Positions 1-8,364 of a stretch of DNA of 64,000 bases are shown one piece after another. Each line of letters starts with the position of its first letter. Within the stretch, counting starts at the first letter, position 1. This DNA is from an uncultured Halieaceae bacterium. GTDB taxonomy: Bacteria > Pseudomonadota > Gammaproteobacteria > Pseudomonadales > Halieaceae. The notes beneath the pieces were generated by a model. It had not been told where the DNA came from, searched no databases, and saw nothing but the letters and a program-made list of their open reading frames with translations. The stretch spans positions 1 to 64,000 of the forward strand of contig CALJGI010000006.1 in the NCBI GenBank assembly GCA_938074045.1, in the 5' to 3' direction. Position numbers and translations under genes: made by a program.

Positions 1-380
1 AGGGAGTGGTTTTACAGAGTTATGGCGAGCAATTTGTTCAGCTTGATCGCACGCAGCAACGACGAGCCAAATCGATCCTGACGAAACTGTCTGCCATCAA
101 TTTGTCTCAGGAACTGCCTGACTGGAAGCGTATCGCATTGGCAATAGTTGCTGTGCAGCGCGTAAGCGCAATCAACATTACTTTGCTCAGTCCAAGTGAA
201 GACCGGTTGAAAAAGTTGGAACTGATTGCACCAAATCGCCCCGAGACGGTGCAACTCAAAGCGTTTTACCTGGTGCTGGCCGGGGAGAAGCATAAGGCGG
301 CTAGATTGCTCGATGACTATCTCTCTCGCCACCCGGTGCACATAGAGCAGTTACGACAAATACTGGAGTTGGCTCGGTAG
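1..380 (+). CDS. C-terminal fragment of an unidentified protein
   Basis: The reading frame is open to the first base of the window, so this is the 3' end of a longer gene; the GTG at position 6 is probably an internal Val codon. About 124 residues are visible. They are predicted helical and end in a TPR-like helix pair (an AFYLVLAGEKHKAARLLDDY stretch, then a second helix). Such tails occur at the C-terminus of O-antigen ligase/Wzy-type polymerases and of TPR proteins, but I cannot decide between these from the fragment. It converges on the lipoprotein gene ending at 409, with a GC-rich hairpin between the two stops. Function is unassigned. Confidence 0.5.
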   Translation, partial: GVVLQSYGEQFVQLDRTQQRRAKSILTKLSAINLSQELPDWKRIALAIVAVQRVSAINITLLSPSEDRLKKLELIAPNRPETVQLKAFYLVLAGEKHKAARLLDDYLSRHPVHIEQLRQILELAR

Positions 381-384
381 AGCT

Positions 385-403
385 CGGCCGCCTGGCGCGG
401 CCG
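385..403. terminator. GC-rich hairpin between convergent genes
   Basis: A perfect 7-bp inverted repeat (CGGCCGC, 5-base loop, GCGGCCG) lies between the stop codons of two convergent genes. Its position suits a bidirectional terminator. No T-tract follows on either strand, so it is not a canonical intrinsic terminator and may be only an RNA-stabilising hairpin. Confidence 0.35.
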
Positions 404-408
404 TAACA

Positions 409-2439
409 TCAGTCTATCGTACCCTCATCCACATTCACGGTGGCGATATCAGCCCAGGCTGCCCCGGTCCCCGTCGCGCCCGTCGACGCTGCGTTGGAGG
501 TGGGAATCGAGAAGGGTATGGTTTTGGCTACCTGGTTACCCGCTCCCTGCTTGATGACAATATTCACGCGCCCACTGGCTGGCAGGCTCGTACCCTCATT
601 GGATCGGTAGTGGACGCGTACTTGATAGTCACCGCTGAGGGCGGCATCCGCCAACACCGCGTACTCAGGCCCGTAACCATCATTGTCCTCTCTGGCCAGG
701 GTCATTCCGGCACTGGTTTCCGGATTGGCGCCTGAAAGCGTCTCTCCGTCCGGGTCGGTGACGTACAGATCCACGTCAATGTCTGCCTGATCCCAAACCA
801 GAGTGACAGTGAGATTGGTGTCGGATGCGACGCCACGAATATGTCTCACATCGATATTTGAACCTGGGTACCAGTTTGATGGCGTGTCAGTACTGGTGCG
901 GCCCAGGTGAACCAGCGTGGTCTCTCCGGTCGGGATTTCTATTTCATCCCTGAAACTACCGCTGCTTACAGGCACAGCTCGGGTAAATCCGCCGACCGCA
1001 ACATGTAGCTTATTGACTGAAGACAAATCACCACTCAGAAAACCCGACAGTGATTTTGTGCGGCTGGATACCAGTTCGCCATTGGAGGGAGAGAATATCC
1101 GCAAATCGCCGGAGTCCCCGAATTCGTTGAGGGCTTCCTGAGTCAGCTGCAGGAAATCCTCGTCACGGCCGAAGTTAGTTACAGCCGTATACCCGTAACT
1201 ATCGAAAGACTGATAGAAACCAAAATTGGACCCAATGAGGGTGAGTGCTTTAGTTTGACCATTGAAACCGACATCGTAAAACCACAGCCTGTTTGATGTG
1301 TATGCATAGACCACGGCAGCATGGGTGGCCGAATCGTTTTCTTTCAACAGCAATACCAATGGTTCATTCGTGTAGTACAAATAGGCTTTAATTAAACGTC
1401 CCAGACGATCATTGTCCAGATTCTGTGCACGGCGCCATTCATCCCTGCCCCATGATTGGCCCTGAGCAAGTTGCACCCGGGTGGCGATTTTCTCGGACAC
1501 ATCCGCGCTGAACCTGCCATCCAGTGAAGCTGTTTGATTATCGAAGTGCCACGCTGCATATCCCGCCATGCCGAAGGCGTTTCCCCCTGGCGCATAGAAT
1601 CCCCCGGAACTATCGATGTCGAAACTGTTCAGGAAGGGTACAAAGCCGGTGTCGTAACTCGATGGTATCGTGCTGGTGATTTCCGCCAGCACGATGGTGG
1701 CGGCACGTCTTGATTCAAAGGTAATAGTGTTGAGGGTGGTATCGTAGGCAGTAACCGTCACCGGCTCCAAGCCGGAATCTGTATAGAGCAGCGGTAGCAG
1801 ATCATCCTCCTCTATAACGTCGGCGTCGGCATAGGTCAGGGTGGTGCTGTAGGGGGCGTTCAAGCGTTCCTGATCAGCTTCGCTTATGTCCACGGTGAAG
1901 ACGTCGCCAACTTGCCTGAGGCCGCTGGGCAATGTTATTGGAGTACTTGTTTCTGCGGCGCTGAGTTGTATGGAGTCCAGTACACCGTTAGGCGGTACCG
2001 AAAAAGCTGCGTCGCCCGCGTAGATGGCATTGCCACTTTCACTGAAGCTGCCCGCGCCGTTGTAATCCGTTTCCCCATCAAAAGCCTCGAACACGGCGGT
2101 GCTAGCAGGAATCGGAAACTCGCCGTAGTCTCTGTCCCAAAACACCACCCAGAGTGACGCGACATCAAAGCGGCAATTATTGTCCTCACTCAGGTGACCG
2201 CAGGGGCCATCCCAGCGGACAAAGCGCCAACCCGGTCTCGGTACGGCCTGATAGTTTACGAAATAGTCGCCCGTCACCTCGTTTTCCGTACAGGCAACAT
2301 CGTTGGCCTCGAATTGTTCCAGCGTGCAGCCAAAATCGCTGCCATTCAGATCTACGATATCCCCCTCACCGACAATCGCCAGAGGGTGTTTACATGCCTG
2401 CAGAGCCAGCAGCAGGAGCACTCCATACAATAAACGCAT
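409..2439 (-). CDS. Lipoprotein with cysteine-rich N-domain, degenerate papain-like domain and C-terminal DUF2135-like domain
   Basis: I start this at the ATG at 2439, which gives a clean lipoprotein signal (hydrophobic stretch then LQAC, lipidated Cys16). A 60-codon upstream extension is open but has no signal-like sequence. Residues 16-118 form a cysteine-rich domain shared with the protease at 5680-7809 and resembling InlB-type bacterial repeats (GW-F--W-G-C pattern, ending TAVF). The middle contains GGNAFGMAGYA around residue 288 and THAAVVYAY around 373, followed by FYD at 387-389. These resemble the Cys, His and Asp motifs of papain-fold proteins, but the Cys position is Ala288, so it is probably not a peptidase. 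Residues 550-660 contain DVDLYVTDPDG, typical of DUF2135/YfaP-like domains. A surface binding or structural role is inferred. It is 676 residues long. Confidence 0.75.
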   Translation of the reverse strand: MRLLYGVLLLLALQACKHPLAIVGEGDIVDLNGSDFGCTLEQFEANDVACTENEVTGDYFVNYQAVPRPGWRFVRWDGPCGHLSEDNNCRFDVASLWVVFWDRDYGEFPIPASTAVFEAFDGETDYNGAGSFSESGNAIYAGDAAFSVPPNGVLDSIQLSAAETSTPITLPSGLRQVGDVFTVDISEADQERLNAPYSTTLTYADADVIEEDDLLPLLYTDSGLEPVTVTAYDTTLNTITFESRRAATIVLAEITSTIPSSYDTGFVPFLNSFDIDSSGGFYAPGGNAFGMAGYAAWHFDNQTASLDGRFSADVSEKIATRVQLAQGQSWGRDEWRRAQNLDNDRLGRLIKAYLYYTNEPLVLLLKENDSATHAAVVYAYTSNRLWFYDVGFNGQTKALTLIGSNFGFYQSFDSYGYTAVTNFGRDEDFLQLTQEALNEFGDSGDLRIFSPSNGELVSSRTKSLSGFLSGDLSSVNKLHVAVGGFTRAVPVSSGSFRDEIEIPTGETTLVHLGRTSTDTPSNWYPGSNIDVRHIRGVASDTNLTVTLVWDQADIDVDLYVTDPDGETLSGANPETSAGMTLAREDNDGYGPEYAVLADAALSGDYQVRVHYRSNEGTSLPASGRVNIVIKQGAGNQVAKTIPFSIPTSNAASTGATGTGAAWADIATVNVDEGTID
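2085..2394 (-). repeat. Lipoprotein N-domain module, copy 1 (inverted relative to copy 2)
   Basis: This segment encodes the domain from the lipidated Cys to TAVF. It is a diverged copy of 5752-6054 on the other strand. Both contain CKHPLAI, GEGDIVD, GDYFVNYQAVPRPGW and CRFDV, with four further conserved cysteines, and the DNA is recognisably similar around the GDYFVNY part. It is a duplicated coding module rather than a mobile repeat. Confidence 0.7.
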
Positions 2440-2761
2440 CAATCCATTCTCTTTTGGGTGATCGACGTGCAAGCGCTCGTCATTCGAGCGCGTTTCCCCG
2501 CCGGGTATTTCCACTGGTTGGAAGAGTAAACATCGCGCCGCCGTGGGTAAAGGAAATGGATCACATAAGTGGAAAAAGTATATTCGTGGCAAGGGTTGCG
2601 AAAATTGGCTGTTATCCATATAAATTATTGATTATTAATGATTATATTTAGTTTAGGGTCGCCATCGGCCGAACTGGGTTGGAAGTCGGGCTCAACCCCT
2701 GAGGGGCCTTGACTGTGGCTCGCTGTTGCTGATTAATTGACTCACCTGTGAACCGCTGACA
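2440..2761. other. Intergenic region between divergent genes
   Basis: This 322-base stretch separates the lipoprotein start at 2439 from the sterol-desaturase gene at 2762. It has a strikingly AT-rich core at about 2615-2655, as expected for a divergent promoter region, but I cannot name exact -35/-10 boxes. The minus-strand frame is open through part of it (to 2619), which would only matter if the lipoprotein started further upstream. I see no RNA gene or repeat here. Confidence 0.5.
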
Positions 2762-3826
2762 ATGGCTGAAACCGCTGCGATGACCCCGGAAAACACAATG
2801 GCTGAACCCCCGTCCGCGGTTGGCCCCCTTAATGATATCCTCAATGCGATGACGGATGCGGTGTGGCCGGTTGTCCTCGAGAATATCCCCCGTGATCTGC
2901 AGTGGCCGACATTGTCGGTGACGGTGTGCCTGGCGACTATCATATGGCTGGTGAGGGGTGGACACGGTGCCAAGGGCGCCGATGGTCGGGAGCGCGCAGC
3001 CGGTTTGCTGCAATTTCTACTGCCAAAAGATATTTATTCCCACGTCTCGGCCCGGGTGGATATAGGGTTGTGGGTATTGGAACGTATGTTACGACCCATT
3101 TGGGCAGTTGGGCTGTTGGCGACGGTGGGACCGGCGGTAGAGTCTGCGGTTATGGGTGGCCTCGGGGGCGTACTGGGTGACATCCAGTTGCTGCAAGTGA
3201 ATTACGGCTGGATGTTACTCTACAGTCTGGTAACTCTTCTGTGTTACGACTTTGTGTTTTACGGCATTCATTACACCATGCACAAGGTGCCGGCGCTGTG
3301 GGTTATCCACAAGGTACATCACTCCGCCGAGGTATTGACTCCTCTGACTCGTTCCAGGGAGCATTTTATCGCCGGCCCGATATGGGCAACCGGTGCTGCG
3401 CTGAGTTACGGCGTTGCCGGCGGCATATTCGGATTCTTTTTCGGTGCCGGGATGACCCAGGCCACATTATTCAATGTCGGCTTTTTTGCCTTGTTGTTTG
3501 GCTTCAACGGATCCTTTAGACATTACCATGTGCAGTTTCATTATCCGCGATGGTTGAGTGAGTGGCTGCAGAGTCCGGCGATGCACCATATACACCACAG
3601 TTACCTACCCCAGCACTGGGACACCAATATGGCGGCAATCACCAGCATCTGGGACCGCATGTTCGGTACGCTCTATATTCCCGAGAAGGATGAATACACA
3701 CCCTGGGGCATAGGTCCCGAGACTCAGGATCAGTATCGCAGCTTCTGGCAGAACACGGTGGGCCCCTTTCGCGATTGGTCGTCGATGATTCGAAGTCGAA
3801 ATGCGAAGGTCGGCGCAGCTGAGTGA
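2762..3826 (+). CDS. Sterol desaturase/fatty acid hydroxylase superfamily membrane enzyme
   Basis: This is an integral-membrane di-iron oxygenase family protein. The eight-histidine signature is present: HYTMH around residue 174, HKVHH around 187 and HHIHH around 277, with additional His in FRHYHVQFH. Hydrophobic spans lie around residues 55-70, 110-125, 145-165 and 210-245. Family members hydroxylate or desaturate sterols, fatty acids, carotenoids or ether lipids using O2; the substrate here is unknown. Length (354 residues) is normal for the family. The start is uncertain: ATGs at 2762, 2780 and 2798 are in frame, and the last has the best Shine-Dalgarno-like sequence (GGAAA). It stands alone between the two inverted lipoprotein genes. 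A second family member lies at 26479-27330. Confidence 0.85.
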   Translation: MAETAAMTPENTMAEPPSAVGPLNDILNAMTDAVWPVVLENIPRDLQWPTLSVTVCLATIIWLVRGGHGAKGADGRERAAGLLQFLLPKDIYSHVSARVDIGLWVLERMLRPIWAVGLLATVGPAVESAVMGGLGGVLGDIQLLQVNYGWMLLYSLVTLLCYDFVFYGIHYTMHKVPALWVIHKVHHSAEVLTPLTRSREHFIAGPIWATGAALSYGVAGGIFGFFFGAGMTQATLFNVGFFALLFGFNGSFRHYHVQFHYPRWLSEWLQSPAMHHIHHSYLPQHWDTNMAAITSIWDRMFGTLYIPEKDEYTPWGIGPETQDQYRSFWQNTVGPFRDWSSMIRSRNAKVGAAE

Positions 3827-3963
3827 GAGCCCGCTGACGGGTAAGAGTGGCTGTGCCCGCGGCACCTCATTCTCACTTGGCGACAAGAAATTTCCATCGG
3901 TTAAGCGGCCGTTCAGTTTCAGTCCTGTAATCTCGGGTCAATACTGCTAAAGGAGCGGCTGTT

Positions 3964-5583
3964 GTGAGCATCACACTAGTACTACGGAATCTAGAGTTAT
4001 CTCCATCGAAGATCGGTTCCGCGCTAGCATTAAGCACCTTACTTGTAGCCACGTCACCCCTTGCATCGCACACAAACACAGACCACGCTGCAGTGGTCCA
4101 TGCTGAGAAAACGGATTCTTTATCTGCGGCCCACCAGCCCGCGTCGAAAGGGCATATTGAAAGCGAAGGTAGCCTGGTTGACCTGGAAGGCCTGGTGGGA
4201 CCGGTGGCGCTTTACCCTGATACCCTGCTGGCCATCGTACTGCCTGCCAGTACTTATCCTCTGCAGGTGGTGCAGGCTGACCGCTATTTAAAACGCCACG
4301 AGGAAGATGGTTCTTTAAGCCCGGATGAGGGCTGGGATGACTCTATAATTGCTCTGCTCAACTACCCTGAAGTGCTGGCCATGATGAGTGAGGATATAGA
4401 TTGGACCTGGCGATTGGGGGAGGCCGTCATCGCGGGTGAAGCCAGCGTGATTGCCGCTATTGAATCGTTTCGGGACAAAGCGTATGCGGCAGGCAATCTG
4501 GTGAGTGATGACCGTCAGGTCGTTGCGCGGGAGGAGGGCAGTGTCACCATCAAACCAGTCGACGAAAAGGTGATATATGTACCGTATTACGAACCTGAGC
4601 GAGTGATTGTCTACGCTGAGACACCGGTTTATCACTACCACCCTGTAGCCTATCCGGTGTACTACTATCCCTATGCGATGGACCACCATTTTCGGCATGG
4701 GTATTTCTGGGGCGTAACCACGGCATTCAGCATTGGATGGTGGTCCGATCATCTCAGCGTTCATCATCACAGCTATTACAGTCACCCCTACCATAACAGG
4801 GTTTACAACACCTATCGCTATCGCCACCACTCGCTGAATCACTACCGCAATCGCTATGCGTCCCACGCATACCGTGAGAGTAAAAAACGTGCTAAACATC
4901 GTCATCCATCATCGTCACACAAGGGTGACAATTACAAGTCTGAGCGGCGCCGCGATGGCGATCAGTGGCGAGCGGGGAAACGGGCGGGGAATCGTCCCGT
5001 GCATACCGTGGCGGCCCGTGAATCCAGTAGAGCCAAGGGTGTTCCAGATCGTGGCGCACCGGCCCGGGTGGCCCAGACTATTCGCCCAAAACAACACAGC
5101 TCGGTGAATGCCGCGTCCTTTCGACAGCGCAGCGTTGGTGGTCAGCAACAGGCTGTGGTCAAAACAAAATACCGCAGCGATAAAACGAAGCAGCACCGCG
5201 ATCCAAGAACGGCTGCTACCAGTAGTGCAAAATCCGTGGCGCGTTCCAGCAGGGTGGTGAGTAAGCCAGCATCAGCATTACGGGTGCAGCCGGCAAGAAA
5301 TGCCGATCGATCCCGTTCCAGTGACAGCCGCGCAATGAGCAAGCCGCGTCCCAGCCGCGTTGTTGCGCCGGCAACATCACAGAGGGTTCGGAATTCCGCT
5401 GCCACTACAGTGGCGCGCGTTGCTCCTGCGAGGGCGGTTTCTGCACCGGCTGCATCGAAACCGCAGCGGCGAGATGCCGTCAGGTCTGCAAGGGCGGCAG
5501 GTCGGGAAACCCGCAAAACAGCAGTTTCACATCGCAAAGCCATGTCGAAAACGGCGTCTGCCAGGCGCTCCAATCGGCGCTGA
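3964..5583 (+). CDS. DUF3300 domain secreted protein with His/Tyr-rich middle and basic tail
   Basis: The GTG start follows AAAGGAG with about 8 bases spacing. Residues 1-37 look like a signal peptide ending near PLAS. Residues about 70-215 match the DUF3300 family (VGPVALYPDTLLA, PLQVVQADRY, ALLNYPEVL, EEGSVTIKP, VIYVPYYEP), a periplasmic or surface domain of unknown function also seen in enterobacterial YacH. Residues about 218-310 are extremely rich in His and Tyr. The remaining 230 residues are low-complexity, rich in Ala, Ser, Arg and Lys, with strong positive charge. Metal binding or polyanion binding are reasonable guesses, not shown. It is transcribed alone, 96 bases before the protease gene. 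Confidence 0.8.
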   Translation: MSITLVLRNLELSPSKIGSALALSTLLVATSPLASHTNTDHAAVVHAEKTDSLSAAHQPASKGHIESEGSLVDLEGLVGPVALYPDTLLAIVLPASTYPLQVVQADRYLKRHEEDGSLSPDEGWDDSIIALLNYPEVLAMMSEDIDWTWRLGEAVIAGEASVIAAIESFRDKAYAAGNLVSDDRQVVAREEGSVTIKPVDEKVIYVPYYEPERVIVYAETPVYHYHPVAYPVYYYPYAMDHHFRHGYFWGVTTAFSIGWWSDHLSVHHHSYYSHPYHNRVYNTYRYRHHSLNHYRNRYASHAYRESKKRAKHRHPSSSHKGDNYKSERRRDGDQWRAGKRAGNRPVHTVAARESSRAKGVPDRGAPARVAQTIRPKQHSSVNAASFRQRSVGGQQQAVVKTKYRSDKTKQHRDPRTAATSSAKSVARSSRVVSKPASALRVQPARNADRSRSSDSRAMSKPRPSRVVAPATSQRVRNSAATTVARVAPARAVSAPAASKPQRRDAVRSARAAGRETRKTAVSHRKAMSKTASARRSNRR

Positions 5584-5679
5584 GCAGCAAAGTCAGCACC
5601 ATCCGGGTACCCTGCTTGAGGCGGGTATGTCGGAAAGTGGTGACTATTCTTCATAAGATTTAGACTACCCGGAATATCT

Positions 5680-7809
5680 GTGCGTCACGGGATTCTGTCC
5701 ACCTTGAGCCGAGTTCTCTTTGCTTTACTTCTGCTGCTGGCCGTTCAGGCTTGCAAACATCCTCTCGCGATTCGCGGTGAAGGCGATATCGTCGATAGCG
5801 GCAGCGCCTACGGCTGCACCCTGGAACAGTTTCGCAGTGGGCATACCAGCTGTACGGACAATGATGTTCAGGGCGACTATTTTGTAAACTACCAGGCCGT
5901 ACCCCGACCCGGTTGGCAGTTTGAAAAGTGGGAGGGTTCCTGTGGTCATCTCACCCTGGCACCTGATTGTCGATTTGATGTTCCCGGGGTTTGGGTCGCC
6001 TATTGGGATTCGGATATAGGCGTGCCAATTCCGACCCTTACGGCGGTATTTGTACAAAACGCCGATGGCCCAACAGCGGCCTTTACCGCAACGGCAGATT
6101 TTTCATCGGTACCGCTAACCGTCACATCTGATGCATCCTCCTCCAGCGATCCCGACAGCGACATTGTGGCTTACGACTGGGATTTTGGAGACGGCAATCA
6201 GGGGGAGGGCATGGTTGTCAGTCACCAGTATGCGGCGGCCGGCACCTATTCCCAGACGCTGACCGTCACTGATGGTAATGGCAATACCAGCAGCGTCGCG
6301 GATCGGGTGTACGCGGCTGTGGGTGAGGATCCGCTACTTGGGCAGCAGTGGCATCTTAACAATACGGGTCAGTCTGGAAATGACGGGACAGGTGTGGTGG
6401 GAGAAGATCTCAACGTCTTCCCGGTCTGGGCGGGCTGCGGGGTGCTGGATAGCTGTCGCGGCGAGGGCGTCACTGTCGCGGTAGTGGACGATGGTCTGGA
6501 TATTACCCACGAAGACCTCGCGGCCAATGTAGTCCCTGGTGGCAGCTTTAACTATCTGGCAGACAATGGCGATCCCTCGCCAACGGTCACGCGCGACAGA
6601 CACGGTACGGCTGTGGCTGGGATCATCGGGGCTGTCGGCTTTAACGATGTTGGCGTTGTAGGGGTAGCGCCGCGCACTGGTTTGGTGGGATATAACCTGT
6701 TGGCAGTGGGTACGGCAACGGCTGAGCAGGAGGCTACCGCGATGGCCAATGGTCAGGAAGATATCAGCAATAACAGCTGGGGACCTGAGGATGGCCTGGG
6801 TACCTATTGGGATGCGCCACAGGTCTGGATTGATGCCATTCTTTTTGGACTGACGCAGGGGCGTGGCGGGCTTGGCAAAATATATCTGTGGGCCGCAGGT
6901 AACGGTTTTCCGGCGGACTATAGTGGAACCGATGCCTATGCCTCATATCCCGGTGTTATTGCTGTGGGCGCGCTGGATGACAAAGGGAAATCTGTCAGCT
7001 ATTCGGAAGCCGGTGCAAATGTGTTGATCAGTGCCCCGGCCGGAGAGTATTGCGACACGCATACCATTACCACGACAGACGTAACCGGAACGTTTGGCTA
7101 CAACCCGCCTGACCTGGCGGGAGACCCGCCGGATGACGTATACCCGGACGAGAGTAATCAGAACTACACCCGTTGTATGAATGGCACCTCGGCGGCCACC
7201 CCCATGGTGTCCGGGGTCGTGGCATTGATGCTGCAGGCAAACGGCAATTTGGGGTGGCGGGATGTGAGGGCAATTCTGGCTACTACGGCGCGCAAGACAG
7301 ACCCGGAGAACTTTGACTGGTTCGACAATGGTGCTGGATTGCACTTCAATCACTTTTATGGCTTTGGTGCGGTTGACGCCGCGGCCGCCGTCGCAGCGGC
7401 GCGAAGCTGGCGGAATTTTGGCGAGCTGAAAACTACCACCCATCCGCTGACAGTTGAAAGAGCCATTCCGGATGACGACGAGACGGGGCTGGTGGCAGAG
7501 GTGATGGTTACCGGGGGTGTGGACTATATCGAGTTCGTGTCTCTGCAAATAAGCTCTGATCATGCCGCTCGCGGTGAATTGGAAGTACTGCTAACCCACG
7601 TCGAGACCGCTGCAGAGAGCGCGATGGTGCTCCATCTTGATTTCGACAACCCACCACGGGATACCACACCCGGACTCGATTTTACCTTCCGGTCGGTCAA
7701 ACATTTGGGTGAACCCGCCGACGGTACCTGGCGCGTAACAGTTCGTGATCAATGGCCCCAGAACACGGGGACCTGGAATTCACTCGAACTGACTATTTCG
7801 GGGCACTGA
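5680..7809 (+). CDS. Lipoprotein kexin-like subtilisin protease (S8) with PKD and P domains
   Basis: A 709-residue protein with a GTG start and a GGAA element just upstream. The signal ends at AVQAC (lipidated Cys25). Residues 25-126 are the cysteine-rich N-domain shared with the lipoprotein at 409-2439. Residues 130-213 form a PKD domain (DWDFGDG, YAAAGTYSQTLTVTD). The S8 catalytic domain follows: Asp270 (VVDDGLD), His308 (RDRHGT), oxyanion Asn408 (AAGNG) and Ser504 (NGTSAATP), all intact. Residues 588-708 form a proprotein-convertase P domain (DGTWRVTVRD). Expected activity is a cell-envelope serine endopeptidase anchored by lipid. The usual pro-domain is missing between the signal and DPLLGQQWHLNNTGQ, where PKD sits instead; a pro-domain-like protein is encoded 3 bases downstream. 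Confidence 0.92.
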   Translation: MRHGILSTLSRVLFALLLLLAVQACKHPLAIRGEGDIVDSGSAYGCTLEQFRSGHTSCTDNDVQGDYFVNYQAVPRPGWQFEKWEGSCGHLTLAPDCRFDVPGVWVAYWDSDIGVPIPTLTAVFVQNADGPTAAFTATADFSSVPLTVTSDASSSSDPDSDIVAYDWDFGDGNQGEGMVVSHQYAAAGTYSQTLTVTDGNGNTSSVADRVYAAVGEDPLLGQQWHLNNTGQSGNDGTGVVGEDLNVFPVWAGCGVLDSCRGEGVTVAVVDDGLDITHEDLAANVVPGGSFNYLADNGDPSPTVTRDRHGTAVAGIIGAVGFNDVGVVGVAPRTGLVGYNLLAVGTATAEQEATAMANGQEDISNNSWGPEDGLGTYWDAPQVWIDAILFGLTQGRGGLGKIYLWAAGNGFPADYSGTDAYASYPGVIAVGALDDKGKSVSYSEAGANVLISAPAGEYCDTHTITTTDVTGTFGYNPPDLAGDPPDDVYPDESNQNYTRCMNGTSAATPMVSGVVALMLQANGNLGWRDVRAILATTARKTDPENFDWFDNGAGLHFNHFYGFGAVDAAAAVAAARSWRNFGELKTTTHPLTVERAIPDDDETGLVAEVMVTGGVDYIEFVSLQISSDHAARGELEVLLTHVETAAESAMVLHLDFDNPPRDTTPGLDFTFRSVKHLGEPADGTWRVTVRDQWPQNTGTWNSLELTISGH
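5752..6054 (+). repeat. Lipoprotein N-domain module, copy 2
   Basis: This is the plus-strand counterpart of 2085-2394, running from the lipidated Cys to TAVF. The conserved order is C, GEGDIVD, YGC, C, GDYFVNYQAVPRPGW, CGH, CRFDV and TAVF. The two copies face each other across 3.4 kb. Confidence 0.7.
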
Positions 7810-7812
7810 CGT

Positions 7813-8343
7813 ATGAGAACTCCAAAGCGATTACCGTTATCTTTTCTCGTTCTGCTACTGATTTGCGGTGAGCCGGTTACAGGCCTGGCCGATGAAACCC
7901 GGGGTCGAGCCGAACGCGAACTGGCATCATCGGCAGACTTGTATTGGTACGATGGTGGACGACGTCGGGGTATTCAGCGCCTGGATAATTTCAGGGTGGT
8001 ACAACGAAGTGACGGTGCCATGTCGATAGTTGAACACGCATCAAGGGCGTCAGCGGCGTCAGGCACTCCACAGCCGCTGGAGGTCTATTCGGATAGCGGT
8101 ATGAAAATGACTATGCCTGGAGGGGTCATTGTAAAATTTGCGGACCACTGGTCGGTTGATCAGATAACAAACTGGATGCGTGCCGGCGGCTTTGATGAAT
8201 TTCACGCGGTGATCGGGAATCACATCTGGATGATTGCCACGGCGCCGGGACGGGAAGGGCTAAGATTGGCCAATGAGATACATGAGTCTGGCGACGTCGT
8301 CTATGCCAGTCCTAATTGGGCGCGCCCCAGATTTATCCGCTAA
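7813..8343 (+). CDS. Secreted subtilisin pro-domain-like protein encoded in trans
   Basis: This 176-residue protein has an N-terminal signal peptide (hydrophobic core about residues 7-23, likely cleavage after GLA). Residues about 95-170 resemble the propeptide that normally precedes bacterial S8/kexin catalytic domains: GGVIVKFADHWSVDQITNWM, then VIGNHIWMIATAPG, then GLRLANEIHESGDVVYASPNW. In standard enzymes the ESG-V-YA-PNW segment leads directly into the catalytic domain's QWHLNNTG. Here the ATG lies 3 bases after the stop of a protease lacking that segment, so the two are almost certainly co-transcribed. Role as folding chaperone or inhibitor in trans is inferred. There is no catalytic domain and no lipobox. 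An alternative reading is the remnant of a degraded second protease. Confidence 0.75.
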   Translation: MRTPKRLPLSFLVLLLICGEPVTGLADETRGRAERELASSADLYWYDGGRRRGIQRLDNFRVVQRSDGAMSIVEHASRASAASGTPQPLEVYSDSGMKMTMPGGVIVKFADHWSVDQITNWMRAGGFDEFHAVIGNHIWMIATAPGREGLRLANEIHESGDVVYASPNWARPRFIR

Positions 8344-8364
8344 CTCTCTATTGGAACTGACTAT

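Noticed and set aside
385..403. Strong bidirectional intrinsic terminator
   Set aside because: The stem is good but there is no T-tract on either side; kept only as a weak hairpin call.
2440..2619. Open-frame extension of the first lipoprotein to a start at 2619
   Set aside because: The 60 extra residues have no signal-like composition, would bury the lipoprotein signal and lipobox inside the protein, and include AT-rich promoter-like DNA.
5142..5654. Long minus-strand open frame opposite the DUF3300 tail
   Set aside because: It mirrors a low-complexity GC-rich coding tail, has no family resemblance, and the plus-strand protein has a clear domain and ribosome site.
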